64,000 nucleotides of DNA from Verrucomicrobiota bacterium (GCA_026397725.1 JAPLUI010000186.1:1-64000), one strand, 5' to 3'; positions 53,195-62,997 are shown, counted from the first letter of the stretch. A program made the numbers and translations. Notes: generated from the sequence alone by a model not told the origin.

Positions 53195-53212
53195 GCCAAT
53201 TGTCCATTCTCC

Positions 53213-54493
53213 ATGCCGAAATTCCTCCTGCTTCTCAGCCTCATCCTGACCACCCTGGCCGGGGCTCAGCCAACCCAGGTTCCGACCCCGCCGCCGACAG
53301 CGCCGCAGCCTAGCAAACGTGCGGTCCTTCGCGCCCTGCCCCTCGGCAACGAGACGGAGGAACCGCCGCCCGCCGCCGTGCCGGACCCGCCGGCCGCCCC
53401 GCCGAGTCCGAAGCTAACCCGCTCTTCCAGGCCAGCCGCCGGGCCGGAGCCAGTCCGCTCCCGCCGGCGGGCGCTGCCAGTTGATCCTGACGCGCCGGAC
53501 ACCCCCATCACCCCCGAGAAACCGAAAGTCGCGGACAATGTGAAACCCACCGGTGACGACGCCTTGAGCCTCCAGATCTTCCTGGATGATGCGATGTTCG
53601 GCCCCGGCATCATCGATGGCAAGCCCGGCCGTTTCACCGAACTCGCGGTGCGCTCATGGAACGAGGTCAACGGCTATCCGTTGGATGATTGGATCGCCGT
53701 GGTCACCGCCGCCCGCAAGGCGGTGCCCACCCCGCTGGGCGTGGCGGTGGTGCCGGAGGTGGTCAAGGATTGGGTCAATCCGGACCTGCCGACCAAGTAC
53801 TCGAGGCAAGCCAAGCGCAAGCGGATGAGTTACCGCAGCAATGCCGAGTTCATGGCGGAGCGTTATCACTGCGATGTGCCCTTCCTCGTGGTTCTCAACG
53901 GCAGCAAGAAGATCGACAATCTCCAGGCACGCCACGCCATCATCGTGCCCAACGTGCAACCGTTTCACATTGAGAATATCACCGGCATCGCCTACCAAGC
54001 CGATGCGGCGATGAGCCAGCGCCATGCCGTGGTGGACACCAGGATCAATCAAGTCCGCATCTTCGAAGCCGCCCCCGTCGCCTTGGTCGTGGCGGAACCC
54101 GCCAACCCCACCGAGCCCCTCGTTACCACCGGCCCCAATCGCGGACTCATCGCCTCGTTTCCCATCACTCCCGGCGAATCGCGCTTCATCAAGTTCGGCA
54201 CCTGGGAAGTTAGAAATGCGGTCGAACTGCCGATCTGGCGCTACGACCAACAACTCCTCGATACCGGCAAACGCAGCCACGACTCCGATGCCCTGGAGAT
54301 CCCGCCCGGCCCTAACAGCCCGGTCGGCATCTTCTGGGCCGGCCTGACCAAACCCGGCATCGGGCTGCACGGCACCGCCAACCCGGAGACCATCGGCCGC
54401 GCCCGCAGTCATGGCTGCATCCGCCTTGCCAACTGGGACGCGATCCGCCTCCCCACCCTCATCCGCCCCGGCACCACCGTGGAAATCAGATAG
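53213..54493 (+). CDS. L,D-transpeptidase (YkuD), exported, proline-rich
   Basis: 426 residues. A signal peptide (1-19) is followed by a low-complexity Pro/Arg-rich region (about 20-110). A peptidoglycan-binding-like middle part (LQIFLDDAMFGPGIIDGKPG) precedes the C-terminal YkuD domain with HGTANPETIGR and SHGCIRL (catalytic Cys about 402). It forms or edits 3-3 cross-links or attaches lipoproteins in the wall. Located 18 bp after hflX. Confidence 0.9.
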   Translation: MPKFLLLLSLILTTLAGAQPTQVPTPPPTAPQPSKRAVLRALPLGNETEEPPPAAVPDPPAAPPSPKLTRSSRPAAGPEPVRSRRRALPVDPDAPDTPITPEKPKVADNVKPTGDDALSLQIFLDDAMFGPGIIDGKPGRFTELAVRSWNEVNGYPLDDWIAVVTAARKAVPTPLGVAVVPEVVKDWVNPDLPTKYSRQAKRKRMSYRSNAEFMAERYHCDVPFLVVLNGSKKIDNLQARHAIIVPNVQPFHIENITGIAYQADAAMSQRHAVVDTRINQVRIFEAAPVALVVAEPANPTEPLVTTGPNRGLIASFPITPGESRFIKFGTWEVRNAVELPIWRYDQQLLDTGKRSHDSDALEIPPGPNSPVGIFWAGLTKPGIGLHGTANPETIGRARSHGCIRLANWDAIRLPTLIRPGTTVEIR

Positions 54494-54504
54494 AAAGATG
54501 AAGA

Positions 54505-54535
54505 GATCGGTCGGATCGGTCGGATCGGTCGGATC
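54505..54535. repeat. 9-bp tandem repeat (gatcggtcg)
   Basis: Three perfect units plus gatc between two genes. Read as gtcggatcg it shares the gtcgga core with the repeats at 12571, 28185 and 42484. Confidence 0.85.
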
Positions 54536-54575
54536 TTCTTTCCTGATAACTGATAACTGCCCACTCTCACCGACC

Positions 54576-55637
54576 ATGACCCGCCATGACAGATTCGTGC
54601 TCCGCCTCGGCATCTATGGTGCGGTCTTTGTCTATCTGATATGCGATCTGCACTTTTGCGGCGGGCCCTTGAGCCGGCACCTCCGGCCAGCCGATCCGCA
54701 GCGCCCGGCAGCGACTGCCAAGGCCAAGGCCGGGGGCGTCGTCGCGCGGGTCTATGGCTACCAGATCCACCGCAGCCAGCTTGAACGAGCCGTGCGGGAA
54801 CGGCTCTGGCGCGATGGCCGGACGCTGGCCGAACTGACCCCGCAAAACCGCCAACTCATCCGCTACGCCGCGCTCGAAGACCTCATCGATCACGAACTCC
54901 TCCGCACCAAGGTGAGCGTCAACACCTCCGATCTAACCGTCAGTGCCGACGAAGTCAACGAGCGCCTCCGCCGCTTCACCGCCCGCTTCCCCACCAAGCC
55001 AGAGCTTGAGGCCGCCATGGCGGCCCAGGGCCTCGGCGGCGAGCAGGACCTTCGCGAGCGCCTCGCCGCCCGCATCCAACAGGAAAAGTATGTGGAGTTG
55101 CGCGTCGCCCCGCTGGTCAAGGTGAGCGATGAGGAAGCCCGCAAGTGGTTTGAGGACAACCAGCAACGCCTCGTCACCCCCGAGCGCATCGAGGCCCGCC
55201 ACCTCTTCCTCCCCACCCTCGAACGCGATGCCGACGCGGCGCGACAAGTGCTCGTCGGCGCCCTTGCGGCTCTAACGGACAAGAGCAAGGACTTCGCCAC
55301 CCTGGCCCGTGAACTCAGCGAGGATCCCGCCACCAAGAACCGCGGTGGGGCCCTCGGCTGGATGACCCGCGAGCGGCTCCCGGACGATCTGGCGGTGCCG
55401 CTGTTCACGCTGCCGCTCAACCAGCCCAGCCTGCTGCGCAGCAAGCTCGGCTGGCATCTCATCGAAGTCACCGCCCGCAGGCCTGCGGAGCCGCGCACTT
55501 TCGAGCAGGCCAAGCCGGAAATCCTCAGCGCGCTCGAAGCCGTCAAGCGCCGCCAGGCCACCACCGATTTTCGCAACGAATTGCGCAAATTCGAGGCCAG
55601 GAACATCGATATCTACCGCGATATGGTGGAAGAGTGA
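54576..55637 (+). CDS. Membrane-anchored PpiC/SurA-type peptidyl-prolyl isomerase
   Basis: 353 residues. One N-terminal membrane helix (about 8-28) anchors a SurA-like chaperone domain (about 55-200) and a parvulin domain (about 205-300) with ARHLFLPTL, LARELSEDPATKNRGGALGW and LLRSKLGWHLIEVT. It helps fold envelope proteins in the periplasm. The upstream in-frame stretch is repeat-derived, so ATG 54576 is chosen. Confidence 0.88.
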   Translation: MTRHDRFVLRLGIYGAVFVYLICDLHFCGGPLSRHLRPADPQRPAATAKAKAGGVVARVYGYQIHRSQLERAVRERLWRDGRTLAELTPQNRQLIRYAALEDLIDHELLRTKVSVNTSDLTVSADEVNERLRRFTARFPTKPELEAAMAAQGLGGEQDLRERLAARIQQEKYVELRVAPLVKVSDEEARKWFEDNQQRLVTPERIEARHLFLPTLERDADAARQVLVGALAALTDKSKDFATLARELSEDPATKNRGGALGWMTRERLPDDLAVPLFTLPLNQPSLLRSKLGWHLIEVTARRPAEPRTFEQAKPEILSALEAVKRRQATTDFRNELRKFEARNIDIYRDMVEE

Positions 55638-55856
55638 TAAAAATGAGTTGCCAACCGACGGCCTTCCGGGTTTCACTCTCCCCGCTGTCAGGGGCCGTGG
55701 AGGTTCGGCAGGCAAACCCCGCCAGGACTTGATCGTAGCAACGGTAGTTTGTCCGGATTTGCCGCGGATTCCCTGACAGCACTTTTTTTCCGGGGTTTTT
55801 CCTTGCGCCCGGCGGAAACGCGGCAAGAATCCGCCCCCGCGCTGCGGTTCCACCCC

Positions 55857-56855
55857 ATGAGCGAATCCATCCCCAATGCCAGCTTCGAGCAAATCGGCGA
55901 AGTGCTGCGCCGTCACCACTCGTTCGTGCTCCTCAGCCACGTCCGCCCGGATGGCGATGCGATCGGCTCGCAGCTCGCCCTGGGCATGTCCCTGTTGGAC
56001 GCTGGAAAATCCGTGCGGCTGTTCAACGAGGACGGTCTCCCGGACAGTCTCACGTTCCTCCGCGGGTCCGGGCACCTCGAAGTCCCGCCCGCCGAACCGG
56101 TGACGGCGGAAGTGGTCATTGCGCTTGATACCGCCACCAAGCCGCGCCTCGGCGAGCGCTGCCTGCACGCCGTCTCCACCGTGAAGCTGTTGCTCAACAT
56201 CGATCACCATATCTCCAATTCCGAATACGGCGATCTGAACCTGATCGACGCCACCAGCCCGGCGACCGGCGAGATTCTCTACGATCTCATCATCGCCCTT
56301 GGCCTGCCCCTGCCGGAGGCCACCCGCGATGCCCTCTACGTCGCGGTTTCCACCGACACCGGATCGTTTCAATATCCCTCCACCACCGCCAAGACCTATG
56401 ACATGGCGGCCGACCTGATCCGCCGCGGGCTCGAGGTGGGGACGATCAATTCCAACACCTACGACAACCACCCGTTCCGGCGTCTCGAGTTGCTGCGCAC
56501 GCTGCTCAACACCCTCGAACTCTCCCCGGACGGCCTGGTCGCCCACTGGACGCTGCGCGAAGCCACCCGCCGCGAGCTGTCCCTCTGCGCGGCGGACAGC
56601 GAGGGGCTCATCGACGTGATTCGGGCCATCCGCGGCGTGCAGGTGGCCGTGTTCTTCGAGGAAACCCCGGATGGCCAAACCCGCGTCTCAATGCGCTCGA
56701 AGGACCGTCGCTATGATGTGTGCCGGATTGCGGCGGAATTCGGCGGCGGCGGCCATTCCCTCGCAGCCGGCATCCGCATGCACGAGCCGCTCGATGAGGC
56801 CAAAACCCGCGTGCTGGAAGCCATCCGGCACCGCATCCGCAATGCCTGCGCCTGA
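55857..56855 (+). CDS. nrnA: DHH-family nanoRNase/pAp phosphatase
   Basis: 332 residues. DHH motifs: RPDGDAIGSQLALG (DxD), ALDTATKPRLGE, NIDHHISN (the DHH) and DTGSFQYPSTT, with the DHHA1 end GGGGHSLAAGI. Degrades 2-5 nt oligoribonucleotides and/or 3'-phosphoadenosine 5'-phosphate. It is followed after 75 bp by truB, part of the usual rbfA-nrnA-truB-ribF neighbourhood, but rbfA and ribF are missing here. Confidence 0.92.
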   Translation: MSESIPNASFEQIGEVLRRHHSFVLLSHVRPDGDAIGSQLALGMSLLDAGKSVRLFNEDGLPDSLTFLRGSGHLEVPPAEPVTAEVVIALDTATKPRLGERCLHAVSTVKLLLNIDHHISNSEYGDLNLIDATSPATGEILYDLIIALGLPLPEATRDALYVAVSTDTGSFQYPSTTAKTYDMAADLIRRGLEVGTINSNTYDNHPFRRLELLRTLLNTLELSPDGLVAHWTLREATRRELSLCAADSEGLIDVIRAIRGVQVAVFFEETPDGQTRVSMRSKDRRYDVCRIAAEFGGGGHSLAAGIRMHEPLDEAKTRVLEAIRHRIRNACA

Positions 56856-56930
56856 TTTTTTGTTAGAACCCGGCGGTGGTCCCGCCGACCTCCCCACCGC
56901 TTCACCCACCAACCTGTTCACTGAATTATC

Positions 56931-57665
56931 ATGCGACCCAATCCCATGGACCTGGCCGGACCGAGCGGCGTGTTGTTGATCGACAAAGCTCCGGATATGA
57001 CCTCTCACGACGTGGTGGCGATCGCCCGCCGTGCCCTCAACACCAAGAAGATCGGCCATTGCGGCACGCTCGATCCGATGGCCACCGGCTTGCTCATGCT
57101 GGTGATCGGCCGCGCCACCAAGATTCAGGATCTGCTGATGAGCGAGGACAAGCAGTACCAAGGCACCATCACCCTTGGCAGCAGCACCAGCACTCAGGAC
57201 CGCGAAGGTGAAATCCTCGAAACCAAGCCCGTGCCGGACTTCACCACCGAGCAGATCCATGCGGCCTTCGAGGCCTACGTCGGCGCCTTCGAGCAAATCC
57301 CACCGATGGTTTCGGCCATCAAGAAAGACGGGGTTCCGCTCTACAAGCTTGCCCGCAAAGGCCAGGTGATCGAACGCGACCCCCGCCCGGTGCATATCAC
57401 CTCCTATCAAGTCACCCGCGTCGCCTTGCCGGAAATCGATTTCACCCTGAACTGCTCCAAGGGCTTCTACGTCCGCACCTATGCGCATGACATCGGCGAA
57501 CGCCTCGGTTGCTGTGGCCATCTCAGCGCGCTGCGCCGCACCCGCTCGGGGAGATTCACCCTCGAGCGGGCCGTCACTGTGGCCGATCTGAAAGTCACGC
57601 CGCGCGAGGCCCTGCTCAAAGCCATGATCTCGCTGGCCGAAATCTCGCTGATGCGCGGCGCGTGA
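56931..57665 (+). CDS. truB: tRNA pseudouridine(55) synthase
   Basis: 244 residues. GVLLIDKAPDMTSHDVV and the catalytic Asp in IGHCGTLDPMATGLL are diagnostic; the family-type KQYQGTITLGSSTSTQDREG and GFYVRTYAHDIG also occur. It makes pseudouridine 55 in the T loop of tRNAs. Start ATG 56931 (or 56946). The short C-terminus lacks a PUA domain, as in some bacteria. Confidence 0.95.
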   Translation: MRPNPMDLAGPSGVLLIDKAPDMTSHDVVAIARRALNTKKIGHCGTLDPMATGLLMLVIGRATKIQDLLMSEDKQYQGTITLGSSTSTQDREGEILETKPVPDFTTEQIHAAFEAYVGAFEQIPPMVSAIKKDGVPLYKLARKGQVIERDPRPVHITSYQVTRVALPEIDFTLNCSKGFYVRTYAHDIGERLGCCGHLSALRRTRSGRFTLERAVTVADLKVTPREALLKAMISLAEISLMRGA

Positions 57666-57678
57666 GCGGCCACTTCTC

Positions 57679-57782
57679 GTGACTCCGCAGGAGTCGCAGA
57701 TGGTAGCCCGCGGTTGAGCGGAGCGATACCTCGGGACCAGCGGTCCACCCGGAAACCTAGATCCTGAAGGGGTCGCAGGGGA
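57679..57782. repeat. Intergenic repeat-like element
   Basis: Contains gactccgcaggagtcgcag and a later gaaggggtcgcagggg with gtcgcag recurring, plus ctcgggaccagcggtccac. It resembles widespread intergenic repeats of Planctomycetes/Verrucomicrobia from memory; no second copy in this window. Confidence 0.4.
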
Positions 57783-57837
57783 TGCGGCGTTGGGATTCCA
57801 GTTGCAGGACCCACTCCATTCATGTTACCTTCCCCCC

Positions 57838-58521
57838 GTGACACCTGCGAAATCATCCGCCGACCCGTGGAACCGGGGCGTGTATCTGGTGCCGGACGCC
57901 GCACGCATCCTGCGGCTGCCTGTGGCCGTGCTGCGTTCATGGGTGTGCGGGAGGATGGAGGACGACTGCCGTCACTTCCCAGTAGGCCAGTTCACCACGG
58001 ACGGAACCGGTGCCGACCGGCATTTCGGTTTTCACAGCCTGATCGAGTTGTTCTCCATTGCCCAACTCAGGGCGCGACAAATTCCGATGGTCACCGTGCG
58101 GCAGGCCAGGGCCGAGTTGATGCAACGCTTTCAAACCGCCCATCCATTCGCCCTGGAAGGGCTCATGACATCGGGCAAAACCCTGTTGAAAGCACTGGGC
58201 GACGACATTCTCTTGGAACTCGGCACCCGCGGCCAAACGGCCTTTGGCAAGGTGCTGGAACCGTTCTGTGCCGGCCTCGACTTCGATCAGGCCAGCACCC
58301 TTGCCAACCGGTATTTTCCATTGGGCCGCCAGCACCCGGTCGTGGTTGATCCACGCCGAGCCTTTGGCCGGCCGGTGATCGACGGCACCAACCTGACCAC
58401 CGAAGCCGTCATGGCCCTGCTGCGCGGGGGCGAGGCGGTCGATAACATCGCCGATTCGTTCCGAGTGGCACCCGCAGCCATTTTGGCGGCCAAAGCGTTC
58501 GAACAACAGAAGGCCGCATGA
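57838..58521 (+). CDS. DUF433-domain antitoxin-like protein
   Basis: 227 residues from a GTG start (VTPAKSSADPW). The N-terminal part has a helix-turn-helix-like stretch (YLVPDAARILRLPVAVLRSW). The C-terminal 60 residues carry the DUF433 HTH (INGTNLTTEAVMALLRG-like, VIDGTNLTTEAVMALLRGGE). DUF433 proteins commonly pair with PIN-like DUF5615 proteins and are predicted antitoxins. Its stop overlaps the next start (ATGA), as in toxin-antitoxin pairs. Confidence 0.75.
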   Translation: MTPAKSSADPWNRGVYLVPDAARILRLPVAVLRSWVCGRMEDDCRHFPVGQFTTDGTGADRHFGFHSLIELFSIAQLRARQIPMVTVRQARAELMQRFQTAHPFALEGLMTSGKTLLKALGDDILLELGTRGQTAFGKVLEPFCAGLDFDQASTLANRYFPLGRQHPVVVDPRRAFGRPVIDGTNLTTEAVMALLRGGEAVDNIADSFRVAPAAILAAKAFEQQKAA

Positions 58522-58919
58522 GGATCTATTTCGATGAGAACTTTTCCCATCGAATCGCCTCCGGGATGCGGGAGTTCCAAAGCGCCAGACTTTCCGAGGA
58601 GGTGACGATTGTTTGGTGCCCGGACGAGTTCGGACTTGGTGCTACCGACGAGGAATGGATTCCCAAGGTGGCCTCGAAGCACGGAGTCGTCCTGACTCAG
58701 GATCAGAATATCCAACGGACCCGTGCCCAGTGGGAACTCTGCCAGCAACATAAGCTCGGCGTCTTTTTCTTCAGGGCACCCAAGGCCGGCTGGAATCATT
58801 GGGCGATCATGCGCGAGGTGGTGAACCGATGGGAGGAGATCAAGCGGATCGCGGCCCACAAAAAGCGACCGTTTGGACTTGTGGTGGAACACCGGAAGAA
58901 ACAGCTTTCGCGGTTGTGA
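58518..58919 (+). CDS. PIN-like (DUF5615/VapC45-type) predicted toxin nuclease
   Basis: 133 residues. MRIYFDENFSHRIASGM is the acidic first strand of PIN-like folds (Asp6, Glu7). A second acidic region, VLTQDQNIQRTRAQ, matches the second metal site. Such proteins are RNases that act as toxins with an adjacent antitoxin. The ATG overlaps the stop of the DUF433 gene. Toxicity is inferred, not shown. Confidence 0.7.
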   Translation: MRIYFDENFSHRIASGMREFQSARLSEEVTIVWCPDEFGLGATDEEWIPKVASKHGVVLTQDQNIQRTRAQWELCQQHKLGVFFFRAPKAGWNHWAIMREVVNRWEEIKRIAAHKKRPFGLVVEHRKKQLSRL

Positions 58920-59067
58920 GAGGGTTAGCTGCATCGCCGGGGCGACATGCGCCGACAAAGGGAACATCCGTTGAAACAGGCAGCGCGTGGCGTCAGGTCT
59001 GGTTGTTGCGATGCCAAAAAATGGTGTTCGCTCAGCCCTTGAGGCTGGCGTTGGGCTATCCTGGGAT

Positions 59068-59172
59068 GGCCGGGCCAGAGTTTCGCTCGGCTTCTCGCCA
59101 AAGAACGTGCGGTAGGCGTTGGCGAAGTTCCCCAGATGCCAAAAACCCCATTCAAGCGCTGAGGTGACCCGT
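59068..59172 (-). pseudogene. Fragment of an AraC-family regulator C-terminus
   Basis: The minus strand reads ALEWGFWHLGNFANAYRTFF then GEKPSETLAR, the second HTH of AraC-family activators (the GF-x3-G-x-F-x6-FG-x2-P-S pattern). The rest of the gene is absent on both sides. The 58920-59336 gap otherwise has no gene. Confidence 0.65.
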
Positions 59173-59336
59173 CGCCGCCAACCACATTCATTGCGCATTT
59201 TGGATATGAATTCCGGTTGCGGACAGAAAACTACGGTGCTTCATTGCCGGACATTTGTGCATGAGGCAGACGATCCGGTGATCGTATCGCCATCGGCACG
59301 GCCTTCCAACCACCAAAACACCAATCCACTGACTCC

Positions 59337-60278
59337 ATGAAATCCAGATCCAACCGTTTCCCATCCACTTTGGCCGCCCTCGTGCTGCTGACCGTTCCCG
59401 CCGCAAACGCCCAGTCGAGCGGCAGCAAGGAAGCTATTCTCCAACCGGGGCCGCGTCCCGCCGCTGCCGAGGACGAATGGCGCTTTTCGATCACCCCTTA
59501 TTTCTGGCTGCCATCGGTCGATCTCGACGTTTCGATGCCGGAGATGATGATCGGCAACCGCACCTTTGGCGGCGATTTCACCCTCGATCAATCGTGGTCG
59601 GATACCGTCAGCAAGTTTGACAACGATTTCTACGTCCTGTCCCTTGATTGCCGCTTTGAGGCGTGGAAGGGCCGCTGGGGCGGCTTCATCGATGGCTACT
59701 GGATCTTCGGCAAATCCACCGTCACCGGCAGTGATTCCAAAATGCTGCTGCGTGACCGCGTCCAAGTCACCACCTCGTCCACCATCACCGACAAGTTCGA
59801 CACCGGCCAAATCAACTTCGGCCCGCAGTATCTTCTCGGCACCGCGGCGTTGACCGATGCCTCTAGCGTTGACTTCGTCCTTTACGGCGGCGGCCGGGTG
59901 AATTGGTTCAGCAATGAGATCGATGCCACCCTCAACGTGGCGGCCTCCGCCAACGCCGGCGCGGCGACCTCGCAGCTCAACTTCAGCAACGACGACAGCC
60001 GGGTTTTCATCGAACCGATGATTGGTTTGAAGACCATTTGGACGCTGGGCTCGAACTGCATCGCCACCCTGCGCGGTGATGTCGGCGGTTTCGGCTGGGT
60101 GGCAAACGACAACTGGGATTGCGACCTGGAAGCCTCGCTCGGGTGGCAATTCGGCGACGGCGTCCTGCTCAGCCTCGGCTACCGGGCCCGCGGCCAATGG
60201 CAAGACAATTCCAGCAGCGACACCACTGCCGAGGGCTGGTTCCATGGTCCCGAGTTGGGTCTAACCTGGCGATTCTGA
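59337..60278 (+). CDS. Outer-membrane beta-barrel protein, unknown
   Basis: 313 residues. A signal peptide (1-25) is followed by a long beta-rich region with alternating aromatic residues (FSITPYFWLPSVDLDVS, YVLSLDCRFEAWKGRWGGF, GWQFGDGVLLSLGYRARGQW). The C-terminal residue is Phe (GLTWRF), the usual outer-membrane insertion signal. Probably a 12- to 14-strand barrel. It lies 121 bp before the arylsulfatase and may be co-transcribed. Confidence 0.72.
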   Translation: MKSRSNRFPSTLAALVLLTVPAANAQSSGSKEAILQPGPRPAAAEDEWRFSITPYFWLPSVDLDVSMPEMMIGNRTFGGDFTLDQSWSDTVSKFDNDFYVLSLDCRFEAWKGRWGGFIDGYWIFGKSTVTGSDSKMLLRDRVQVTTSSTITDKFDTGQINFGPQYLLGTAALTDASSVDFVLYGGGRVNWFSNEIDATLNVAASANAGAATSQLNFSNDDSRVFIEPMIGLKTIWTLGSNCIATLRGDVGGFGWVANDNWDCDLEASLGWQFGDGVLLSLGYRARGQWQDNSSSDTTAEGWFHGPELGLTWRF

Positions 60279-60399
60279 CAGCTTCCACCCCGGGTAAGCC
60301 GGTGGATTCTCCTCCGAATCCCACCTCGCGTCGCGCGTTTCCACTGCACCCGGAGCAAGTTTTTTTTCACATCTCCATCAACCACTGAAACCATCGACC

Positions 60400-62925
60400 A
60401 TGAAAACGAAACTGAAACACCGAAACCTCCCGCTGTTGGCAGCAACGGCGGCTTTCCTCATCGCCCTGCCAGCGCAGGCCCAACAAACCACCGGCACGCC
60501 CGGTTCACCGAGTGCCACGACTTCCGTCGATGGCAAACAACTCCCCGCGCCCGACCCGAAATTCGGCGGCGTGATCAAGGAAGGAGCCCTCAACTCGAAG
60601 CCGTGGTGGGCCCCCCGCATCGTGCCGCCCAAGGGCGCTCCCAACGTCCTGCTCATCATCACGGATGACTCCGGCTTCGGTGTCCCGAGCACCTTTGGCG
60701 GCGTCATCCCGACGCCCACGATGGAGCGGCTGGCGAAAAGCGGCCTGCGCTACAACAATATCCACTCCACCGCGCTCTGCTCGCCGACACGCGCGGCGCT
60801 TATCACCGGCCGCAATCATCACTCGGCGGGCTTTGGCGTGATCTCGGAGCAATCCACCGGTTTCCCAGGCTACAACAGCATCATCGAGAAAGACAAGGCG
60901 ACCATCGGCCGGATGCTCAAGGACAACGGTTACGCGACCTCATGGTTTGGCAAAGATCACAACGTGCCGACCTATGAGGCGAGCCAAGTCGGGCCGTTCG
61001 ACCGCTGGCCCATCGGCATGGGCTTTGAGTATTTCTACGGGTTCATCGGCGGCGATGCGAACCAGTGGCAGCCGAACCTGTTCCGGGGCACCACGCAGAT
61101 CTATCCCTTCGAGGGCAAGCCGGCGGGAACATGGAATCTCGTCACCGCGATGGCGGACGACGCGATTGCCTACCTCGGCCGCATCAACCAGACCGCGCCC
61201 ACCAAGCCCTTCTTCATGAAATACGCGCCGGGTGCCACGCACGCGCCGCATCACCCGACGAAGGAGTGGGTGGACAAAATCAGCGCCATGCACCTCTTCG
61301 ACGACGGCTACGAAAAGCTGCGCGAGCGCATTTTCGAGAACCAGAAGAAACTCGGCGTGATCCCGGCGGACACCCAGCTCACACCATGGCCCAAGGAAGT
61401 CCTCAAGCCGTGGGATAGCTGCACGGCCGATGAGAAGAAGCTCTTCATCAAGCAGGTGGAGGTTTTCGCCGCCTACGAGGCCTACAACGACTACGAGATC
61501 GGCCGCGTCGTCCAGTCCATCGAGGACATGGGCAAGCTCGACAACACCCTCATCATCTACATCAACGGCGACAACGGCACCAGCGCCGAGGGCGGTCCAC
61601 TGGGCACGCCCAACGAAGTCGCGTTCTTCAACGGCGTGAACGCCATTCCCGCCGAGCAACAACTGAAGTGGTATGACGTGTGGGGCACCGAGATGACATA
61701 CAACCACATGTCCGCAGGCTGGTCGTGGGCATTCGATACGCCGTTCTCGTGGTTCAAACAGAACGCGTCGAAGCTCGGCGGCGTCCGCCAGTGCATGACG
61801 ATCTCCTGGCCCGGCCACATCAAGGACGCAGGCACGCTGCGCGAGCAGTTCTGCCACGTCATCGACATCGTGCCCACCATTCTGGAAGCCGCCGGCATCA
61901 AGGCACCCGAGACCGTGGACGGCATCAAACAGGCGCCCATCGAGGGCACGAGCCTCGCCTATACCTTTGAGACGAAAAACGCCAAGGAACCGTCACGTCA
62001 CAAGACGCAATACTTCGAGATGTTCGGCCAGTGGGCGCTCTATCATGAAGGCTGGCTGCTCAGCACGAAAGTCAACCGCGCGCCGTGGGAAGCCTTCGGC
62101 CCCGCCAATCCCGACCCGCTCAACAACCAAGTGCTCGAACTTTACGACCTGACGAAGGACTTCAGCCAGTCCCAGGACATCGCCGCCAACAACCCCGACA
62201 GGGTGAAGGAGCTGAAAAAAATGTTCATTGCGGAAGCGAAGAAGCATCAGGTTTTCCCGATGGATGCCTCCGTCGCCGCACGCATCGTCGCGCCGCGCCC
62301 GAACATCACTGCAGGCCGCACGGAGTTCGTCTATACGCAACCGATGATCGGCCTGCCACAGGGCGATTCGCCGAATATCCTCAACAGCAGCTACACCTTC
62401 ACCGCCGACATCGAAGTGCCCGCAGGAGGGGCCGAGGGTGTCATCGTCGCCTCGGGCGGACGTTTCGGTGGCTACGGCTTCTACCTGCTCAAAGGCAAGC
62501 CCGTCTTCCTCTGGAACCTCGCCGACCTCAAGCGCATCAAGTGGGAAGGCCCGGATGCACTCGCGCCTGGCAAGCACACCATCGAGTTCGATTTCAAATA
62601 CAGCGGCCTCGGCGTCGGCACGCTGCTCTTCAACAACATGAGCGGCCTCGGTCGTCCCGGCACCGGCGTGCTCAAAGTGGACGGCAAGGAAGTCGCCACC
62701 CAGGAGATGCCGCACACCCTGCCGATGATCCTGCAATGGGACGAGGCCTTCGACATCGGCTCCGACACGCTCACCGGCGTGAACGACGCCGACTACCAGC
62801 CGCCCTTCACTCTTACGGCAAAGCTCGACAAGCTAACCATCAAGGTCAATCGCCCGCAGCTCACGCCAGAACAGATCAAGGAACTTGAGGCAGGCATGAA
62901 GAAAGCCGAAGCCGGCAAGGAATGA
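60400..62925 (+). CDS. Arylsulfatase (formylglycine type), exported
   Basis: 841 residues. Signal peptide (1-28). The sulfatase domain starts at about 78 (NVLLIITDDSGFG, metal Asp pair). The formylglycine site is CSPTR (Cys127) in STALCSPTRAALITGR; further motifs IYINGDNGTSAEGG and the C-terminal beta domain (about 640-830) follow. Hydrolyses sulfate esters; large members of this type act on aryl or sugar sulfates. It needs conversion of Cys127 to formylglycine by an FGE or anSME; no clear one is adjacent. Confidence 0.92.
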   Translation: MKTKLKHRNLPLLAATAAFLIALPAQAQQTTGTPGSPSATTSVDGKQLPAPDPKFGGVIKEGALNSKPWWAPRIVPPKGAPNVLLIITDDSGFGVPSTFGGVIPTPTMERLAKSGLRYNNIHSTALCSPTRAALITGRNHHSAGFGVISEQSTGFPGYNSIIEKDKATIGRMLKDNGYATSWFGKDHNVPTYEASQVGPFDRWPIGMGFEYFYGFIGGDANQWQPNLFRGTTQIYPFEGKPAGTWNLVTAMADDAIAYLGRINQTAPTKPFFMKYAPGATHAPHHPTKEWVDKISAMHLFDDGYEKLRERIFENQKKLGVIPADTQLTPWPKEVLKPWDSCTADEKKLFIKQVEVFAAYEAYNDYEIGRVVQSIEDMGKLDNTLIIYINGDNGTSAEGGPLGTPNEVAFFNGVNAIPAEQQLKWYDVWGTEMTYNHMSAGWSWAFDTPFSWFKQNASKLGGVRQCMTISWPGHIKDAGTLREQFCHVIDIVPTILEAAGIKAPETVDGIKQAPIEGTSLAYTFETKNAKEPSRHKTQYFEMFGQWALYHEGWLLSTKVNRAPWEAFGPANPDPLNNQVLELYDLTKDFSQSQDIAANNPDRVKELKKMFIAEAKKHQVFPMDASVAARIVAPRPNITAGRTEFVYTQPMIGLPQGDSPNILNSSYTFTADIEVPAGGAEGVIVASGGRFGGYGFYLLKGKPVFLWNLADLKRIKWEGPDALAPGKHTIEFDFKYSGLGVGTLLFNNMSGLGRPGTGVLKVDGKEVATQEMPHTLPMILQWDEAFDIGSDTLTGVNDADYQPPFTLTAKLDKLTIKVNRPQLTPEQIKELEAGMKKAEAGKE

Positions 62926-62941
62926 TCCCACAGCGAAACAC

Positions 62942-62969
62942 GCGGGCCGCTGCTCCTGGAGCGGTCCGC
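62942..62969. repeat. Intergenic hairpin after the arylsulfatase gene
   Basis: gcgggccgct and agcggtccgc (one G-T pair) with an 8-nt loop. No U tract follows on either strand. It resembles the hairpin at 63784 and may stabilise or attenuate the mRNA. Confidence 0.6.
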
Positions 62970-62997
62970 ACCTAACCACGAAACAACACAAAATACC

